Source: Chalara sp. BL73
Lineage: Eukaryota; Ascomycota; Leotiomycetes; Helotiales
Assembly: GCA_918026815.1 (NCBI GenBank)
Contig: CAKJVC010000148.1
Coordinates: forward strand, 372,001 to 436,000
Direction: 5' to 3'
DNA length: 64,000 nucleotides
Part shown: positions 58,379 through 64,000 of the stretch, one piece after another
Layout of the letters: every line of letters begins with the position of its first letter
Position numbering within the stretch: the stretch's first letter is position 1
Made by a program: the position numbers and the translations under genes
The notes under the pieces: model-generated
Databases searched by the model: none
What the model saw: the letters and a program-made list of their open reading frames with translations, nothing else
Told to the model about the DNA's origin: nothing

Positions 58379-60340
58379 ATGCTTCGAACTTCAGCACAAC
58401 CTGCACCTCTCGATTTTCGTCTTCCTCCCTCACATTCCGTCTTCTACGATACCAAGATCATAGACAAGCCATCTCAGTTCGCCACAGCATATATTGAGAC
58501 CCCAACCAGAGGCAGACTTCGAACTCCTCCAGCAGACGATATGGCTACCGCATACCAACACGCGCCGTACAACGGTTACGGGTCAAGGTCAGAGATTGCC
58601 TACCCAACATCAGTTTCTTCTGCGAATGGGTATGCTGGCGCATATTCCGGATCAAACGATGGAATAAGACATTATTCTGTCACAAGCCAGCCGTCAGCAT
58701 CAGTGTTGCGGAATGGGGTACAGGTGCAGCACCCTCCATACATGCTACCAACGAGTCCTCAGCCAGCAAATAAGAATGCATTAGCACCACCTGAGGATAC
58801 GCAGCGGCGAAAAAGTGCCAATAGCGATATGATATTGCCCAATTTACAAATTCCTTCCTCAATAAATAACAGCGGTGGAAGTCTGGCTGAATTTGCGGCT
58901 CAGGTAGGTTTCCCTATTGTTTCTTGTGGTGTTTACGAAACTGATGATTGATAGATTACTTGCTTGTTCTGGTTCGAACCTACGGAGACCTTGAAGAAGG
59001 CCGAGAACTTGTCACCATCTTCTTCTCCTGTGAAAAGACTTCGCGAAGAAGCAATTCCTTCCAGTGGTTTCCGCAAGTGGGTTGTGACAATTTTGTCAAC
59101 TACCCAGGTAACCCAGAATGTGATTCTTCTAGCCTTGATGTTCATTTACCGGCTCAAGACAATAAATCCGACCGTGAAGGGCAGAACCGGAAGTCAATAT
59201 AGGCTCTTAACCGTAGCTTTAATGTTAGGAAACAAATGTAAGCTTGCCTTTCTAGCATATCCAAGAAGTTTCTGACATGGACCAGTCCTTGATGACAATA
59301 CCTACACAAATAAGACATGGGCAGAGGTCTCAGGGATATCAGTAACAGAAATCCATGTCATGGAAGTGGAGTTTTTGAGCAATATGAGGTATAGTCTATT
59401 TGCCTCTGAAGAGCAATGGAAAGAGTGGCAGCAAAAACTCTCCAAGTTTTGGACATATTGTGATGCCGCATCAAGGGCACCACTTCCACACCCTTCGCCA
59501 AGCGCGGTTTCCTTATTGAACCAGAATTTGCCTTCGCCACCGAGCTCGATGCAAGCATCACCGCCATCGACAAAACAATATCCTCCCAGTTCTGGCCCCG
59601 CTTACTCTCAAAACTGGAATCCTACCCTATCTTCGCCGCTTCCTCCCATGCCGGATCTGGAATCGCACGCCCGGAAGAGAAGTTATGAAGGCGAGGTAGA
59701 AGAGCCTCCTGCCAAGCGTGTCACGAGACCGCACCCTTCTGCCACCATGACATCGTTCAATTCTATGCCTCCTCTAATGAGACAGGATGCTCCACGATTA
59801 CCGGTCCCTAACCTGACGATCTCAACTAGTCAGCCCTACGGCAATAATCTGAATGGACAGTCTGTATTTGCTCCGAATGCACCCGTTCTTCCTCCGCTGA
59901 ATGGACGTGCTATGGCGACTGTTTACCCATCGACACCAACTTGGACTCCACAGCTTCCTATCCCTACACCAACGGGCCCGTCATCTCAAAGTGGGCAGCA
60001 CAGCGTCAATAGTAATGGATACACGACACCTTCTCGACGACATAGTCCACATTCTGTGCATGACTTATTGTCATTAGGCTCTTCCCCTATTACTGCCAAC
60101 TTTCCAAATCACAACTCGCCTTCCTTTTATCTTCAACAACGGGCATCTCCTTACAAGCCCGTCCGCCATGTGAATACCCTTCTCTATCCTCCTCCATCTG
60201 CTTCGATGCACGATTACTCGATGAGCGTTGATCAAATGCATTATCAACCGCTCGGGAAGCGACACGATTATCGACCTGGGCTGGCATATCCACCATATTC
60301 ACAGTGGCCAACTCTTCCCCAACCAAACTTTCATGCCTAA
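58379..60340 (+). CDS. Clg1-like Pho85-type cyclin (PHO80-like domain)
   Basis: Three exons (58379-58903, 58955-59237, 59286-60340) with 51- and 48-bp introns give 620 aa. The N-terminal 170 residues are Ser/Tyr/Gln-rich and disordered. The cyclin box spans about 214-320: FRKWVVTILSTTQVTQNVIL, then FIYRLK and YRLLTVALMLGNKFLDDNTY. It then has TWAEVSGI and VMEVEFLSNMRYSL, the pattern of fungal PHO80-like cyclins and closest in my memory to Clg1. The rest is a long Pro/Ser-rich tail. Such cyclins bind the CDK Pho85/PhoA and act in nutrient and stress control. The second intron sits inside the cyclin box and its removal restores NKFLDDNTY. A shorter start at ATG 58541 (MATAYQHAPYNG) is equally possible. 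Confidence 0.85.
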
Positions 60341-63103
60341 TCTCAATCAAACGTATCTCCCCCGTCTTTGACGCATAAATCATGACTGGTGGAACTCGTA
60401 AACTTACATGTTCCGCTATCCATAAGAAAGCCGAGTCCAGATATACTCGCATCAAGCATCATCACGGCGTTCTCTCTTACAGCGGTACCTCCTATAGATG
60501 GAGGAGTTCATATACCTTTTTTTTTTTGCAAAGCGATGCATCACTCGGAGTTTTAGGTTCTTCTGGGATAACGCATTCGATGCTCTTATGCTCATGCGCT
60601 GTTGTACTTTTATGGTAGGGGTTCTCTCCAAAGGAAAGAGACGCAGGTCTTCAAGTGGGCTAGTTAAGATGGTTGGCTTGACGTTAGTTCTAGCTCTACG
60701 GGTTACAACAGATCCTTCCCAAGCAATATAGCTTTCACCATCTTCAACTTAACGGCTGTTTTATGCGCCTACGTGAATTGTCGTTTCATAGTTATTTCGC
60801 TTAAAATAGGGGTCAGTCCAGGTCGGAAGTTCCCCATATTTCATTCACGTGACCTTTTTTATCTTGGCGCTAGGGGCTCGCGTCGTCCAATTTTTGCCAA
60901 CGTGATCCTACAGAGGTATTTCTTACAACTCGGCGTGGACTAGTATTCCCTACCAACGCTGGCCATAAGGAGGAATTTTGTCCTCAAGATGGACTATTAG
61001 AGCCCTAGTATCAATTGATGGTGGGATGGAGAGGTGCTAAAGGATTAGCTAGGGAATACTTCCAGCATTTCAAGCATCTTCTTAGTAGAGTGCTAGGCAT
61101 ATAAAGTGATTGAAGGTACTTGCAGAGAGTGAGTAGTAGCTTGCACCTTGTGTGCGTTTTTCTGCTAACAAGATAAGTTTCACCTTGCACAGCTTTATAC
61201 TCTCACTCATCGTTACCTCTTCCCGCTATTCGACTTCAGTATCACCTGATTAGATAATGAGCAGCCTTGCAAAGACTTGCCTTACCATGCCATGGTAGGA
61301 ACTTCTCTTATATGCTTATATTATAGTTGATGCTTCATTATACTCTCTACGGTGCTCTTCTCCTGCCTTTCAAATTCGACCGAATATATAGCACGCTGCC
61401 ATCGACGGTACGCTCCCTACACAGCACCCCCTGCTACACCCCAGATACGATCAGGCTTGCCAGACAGAGTATAACAAACGTAAAATGTCTGACATCATTG
61501 ACTAGGTTCATTCTCCCATATGTCCTCATTCCATGTCTTCTTCCTAGAAGCCCGTCTCAATTTATCAGTCTACGTGATCCCAACTCGTTAGACGGATCAC
61601 AACCATAATCACAGCCTGTTCGAACCCAAGATGAACGGTGTGAAATCAGAGCTTTACTACGTGAAAACCCAACGCTACGTGGGGAGTAAATGCGAACACC
61701 ATTTATTTAGACGTATCCAGGTACACCAAAAGAAGTTAGGTGGCGAATTGAAATCCGTGTTGACTTCTCGGGTGAGTGATTGAAGTCCTTATCATGCATC
61801 GTAATGCTTACCAGCAACATTCAGGCTCTAAAGAACCAACGCACCCAGAGCTCGCAATGACACAGGCGATCTTGCGTTGAAGCGCCGCACACCAGAAAAC
61901 CTTGCGCGTGTCAAGGCCGGGGCGGGCGAGCGAGGCCGCACTCTGCTCGGCGACCAAGGCGAGACATGCTTAGAAGCTTGTAGGGATCCAGAGGTTTACG
62001 ACGGGTTCACCTCAGCTGATGCTTAGTATCTTGCCAGGCGTGCGCTTGCCTCGGGCATATCGTAGGGGGTTTATAAATTGAGCAGATTCGAGTCTAACTA
62101 TGAAGCTGAGCTGCGGGGCCTCCAAGAGCAGTATGTTGATTCTCTCACCTTTGCGAATAGCAAATGGGAAATAAGAAAATTGGAAGTGGGGCAGGAGCGT
62201 AAGAAGACACAGGATGAGCAGGAGAAGAGAGAGCCTGAGTCTCAGCCCTCGATGCGGAAGCAGTGGGCTATGAGAGTTGAAGTAATTAATTTGCACGTGC
62301 AGACTGCTCCAGGAAATCAGTTCATTCCAACGTAGGGAGCTACGTACGCATAAGGATGGGTGGATGGATGTTTTGTAGGCTGAAGAATAGAGCGGATTCT
62401 CCGTAGCTGTGTAGCTTGTGGGGGCTATGTTGTTCCCACCAGCAGTGGATTCATCTGTGATATGTCTTATCACATGTATTGGCAAGTGGTATTGCGAGGT
62501 ACATATTATAGGAGGCTCCGAAGCGCTTCGAATCAGGCACTACAAGTACTTGATTTCGTACACCGTGGTCTAAACATACATGTCATTCTTTGGATAAGGC
62601 TCACGCACGCCTAGTTCTCCGATCGCAAGTGATGCAACGAATGCCGAATATGCATCGTGATTTTTTGGGGGTTCAGGAAAAATCATCCGGATGGATAGCA
62701 GAATGAATATTGATTCTCCCCCCTCCCCCCTCCCCCATCTGTTGGATCGATTCGCGCGCGCAGCCGGGAAGCACTCTTTGGGCGTGGGAGTTGGCCGGCT
62801 TCCCTTGGCCAGTTCCTGCGTAATCGCCATTTCATACACACATATCAGACTCCAAACGGGTTATGTTTTAACTGTCTATTATCCCTTTGCTAGTCTTGTG
62901 ACGAGCCAGAAGCGCGTAGAGCTGAGCTTGATAGCCTCAGGAGGTTAAGTAGTGTAATGACTGATCAGGCTATGGCGATAGTCAAGGGGTCAACCCATGG
63001 ATGAGAGTGAGCATGAAATCTGTATGCTTTCACAAATACGTTAAAGGACGTTCCATTATTCTACCGCTGATACCTCTATTTTATACTAAAGCGGGTGTCT
63101 TAT
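60341..63103. other. Intergenic, possible coding relics near 61.6-62.3 kb
   Basis: A stretch at 61631-61770 opens with ATG and ends at a canonical GTGAGT. GC-rich stretches around 61850-62020 and 62080-62335 (charged, coiled-coil-like, with RKLEVGQERKKTQDEQEKRE) look coding, but no splice path joins them without stops. This may be a decayed or mis-modelled gene. Otherwise nothing is recognised. Confidence 0.3.
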
Positions 63104-64000
63104 CTATACCCATTCCTGATAACTCTTCTGTCTCTGCCTCGTATTCCACCCCAGTTTGCCACTAATACTATTAATCCAGTCTTCGTTCCTCCGTCCATGC
63201 GGCATCACATTTGCAAACGGAAACCGGCTGGCACTAATCGTCACATAGTCTCCAGGCCGTAGTTCCACCCTTTCCCGTCCATCAAAACTCGCCCAGCTAC
63301 TCGTCCGCGAGTCATACGGAACGCCAAGCCGTAGAACGATTGTATCTGGCAGGATGATAGGCCGAAAGGAGAGGGTGTGCGCGCATATGGCCGTCACAAG
63401 GATAACTGGATTTTCGGGATGGCAGAGAGAACCGCCTGCTGCAAGATTATACGCAGTTGAACCAGTGGGAGTAGCCACACATACCCCATCAGCTTGTACT
63501 GATGTGAAGTGCTCGTCGTCGCCGAAAATTTCAACAGAAGACATTGCTACAGGAGTTAGTGCTTTGTTTCATATTGGGAAAGGGGAATTCAGTACTGACT
63601 TGGATTGGGACCTCGATCTACCACAATCTCATTGAGGATCTCATATGTTCCGTCTGGCTTATGTGTACGCTCGTTTTCTTTCTCTTCTCCAATTAACTCC
63701 TCTACGAGATCACGTCCGTGATTTACGTCTTCTTCTGCATTGCCATTGTCCTTGTTCTCAATTGCATTGCTCTTCCGAGGCCGACTTCTCATCACCGTCC
63801 CCTCGAACCGTAGCCTCAAGCTTATCGTGACACCATCTCGAAACGCTTCAGTTAAGGTACTGGGGAATTCTTCATAGTCAAACTTCGTCAGAAAACCTAA
63901 ACTCCCGAGAGCAAAACTTAGAACTGGTGGCACGATCCGTTGAAATAACCAGCTAGCATATAACACGGTCCCATCGCCCCCAAGAGAAATCACAAAGTCG
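63104..64000 (-). CDS. NAD kinase, C-terminal part (5' end beyond the window)
   Basis: Exons 63600-64000 (continuing past the window edge) and 63104-63546 are joined across a 53-bp GTCAGT..GTAG intron. The first visible residues contain the catalytic GGDG motif (DFVISLGGDGTVLYASWLF), followed by LGSLGFLTKFDYEEF and, after an acidic insert of about 50 residues, NEIVVDRGPNP. Splicing joins this to TMSSVEIFGDDEHFT, QADGVCVATPTGSTAYNLAA, SFRPIILPD and SWASFDGRE, the NAD-binding and nucleotide-site blocks of Utr1/Pos5-type NAD(H) kinases. The end, INSISGKLGWNTRQRQKS, is like Utr1. The enzyme phosphorylates NAD(H) to NADP(H) and supplies cellular NADPH. The acidic Asn/Glu-rich insert is probably a fungal-type loop. 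Confidence 0.93.

Noticed and set aside
57285..58463. 392-codon plus-strand open frame before the cyclin
   Set aside because: Low-complexity Pro/Ser/Leu/Phe composition from CT-rich DNA, no domain, and it overlaps the well-supported cyclin start in another frame.
61631..62335. Possible two- or three-exon gene with coiled-coil end
   Set aside because: Coding-like patches exist, but every splice path I tried hits a stop; kept only as a note in the intergenic entry.
1..64000. CRISPR arrays, bacterial operons, intact transposases or viral genes
   Set aside because: None seen: no regularly spaced repeats with unique spacers, no transposase or reverse transcriptase motifs in any frame read, and the gene structure is eukaryotic.

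Overview
The window looks like nuclear DNA of a filamentous ascomycete. Short introns (about 42-85 bp, GT..AG) interrupt most genes, coding density is low, and the gene set is fungal: an RGS-LOV photoreceptor, a Chs7-type chitin synthase chaperone, a Clr5/ankyrin protein, a GH71 mutanase and a HET-domain relic. The RGS-LOV gene and overall style suggest Leotiomycetes (Botrytis/Sclerotinia relatives), but that is inference. All spliced models were built by hand from splice sites, reading phase and family similarity; no search was run.

Layout. 0.7-1.7 kb: decayed GH64 beta-1,3-glucanase whose middle lies on the opposite strand. 3-10.5 kb: gene-rich block with a heme-oxygenase-like membrane protein (-), a small three-exon unknown gene (-), a divergently placed RGS-LOV photoreceptor (+), and a two-exon unknown gene (-). 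10.5-17 kb: AT-rich, degenerate block holding a HET gene broken by stops of the CAA>TAA / CGA>TGA type, as expected from repeat-induced point mutation. 17.8-26.6 kb: one intronless 2953-codon gene for the bridge-like lipid-transfer protein Fmp27/Hobbit. 26.6-32.6 kb: sparse; it holds a tiny gene for a cysteine-containing nonapeptide-repeat protein and two short two-exon hypothetical genes. 32.8-35.3 kb: Clr5-ankyrin protein. 37.9-38.2 kb: a diverged direct repeat just upstream of an eleven-exon GH71 alpha-1,3-glucanase. 41.3-42.6 kb: DUF676-type alpha/beta hydrolase. 44.2-48.3 kb: divergent betaine-aldehyde dehydrogenase and choline oxidase, a complete choline-to-glycine-betaine route. 49.0-50.1 kb: Chs7. 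50.1-58.4 kb: gene-poor, with a long homopolymer-rich leader in front of a Clg1-like Pho85 cyclin. The right edge carries the 3' part of an NAD kinase (-).

Functional links. The clearest is the choline oxidase/betaine aldehyde dehydrogenase pair sharing one 844-bp upstream region. GH71, the GH64 relic and Chs7 all concern the cell wall. The heme-oxygenase-like and RGS-LOV genes, about 2.1 kb apart, could both relate to light or redox sensing, but only proximity supports that.
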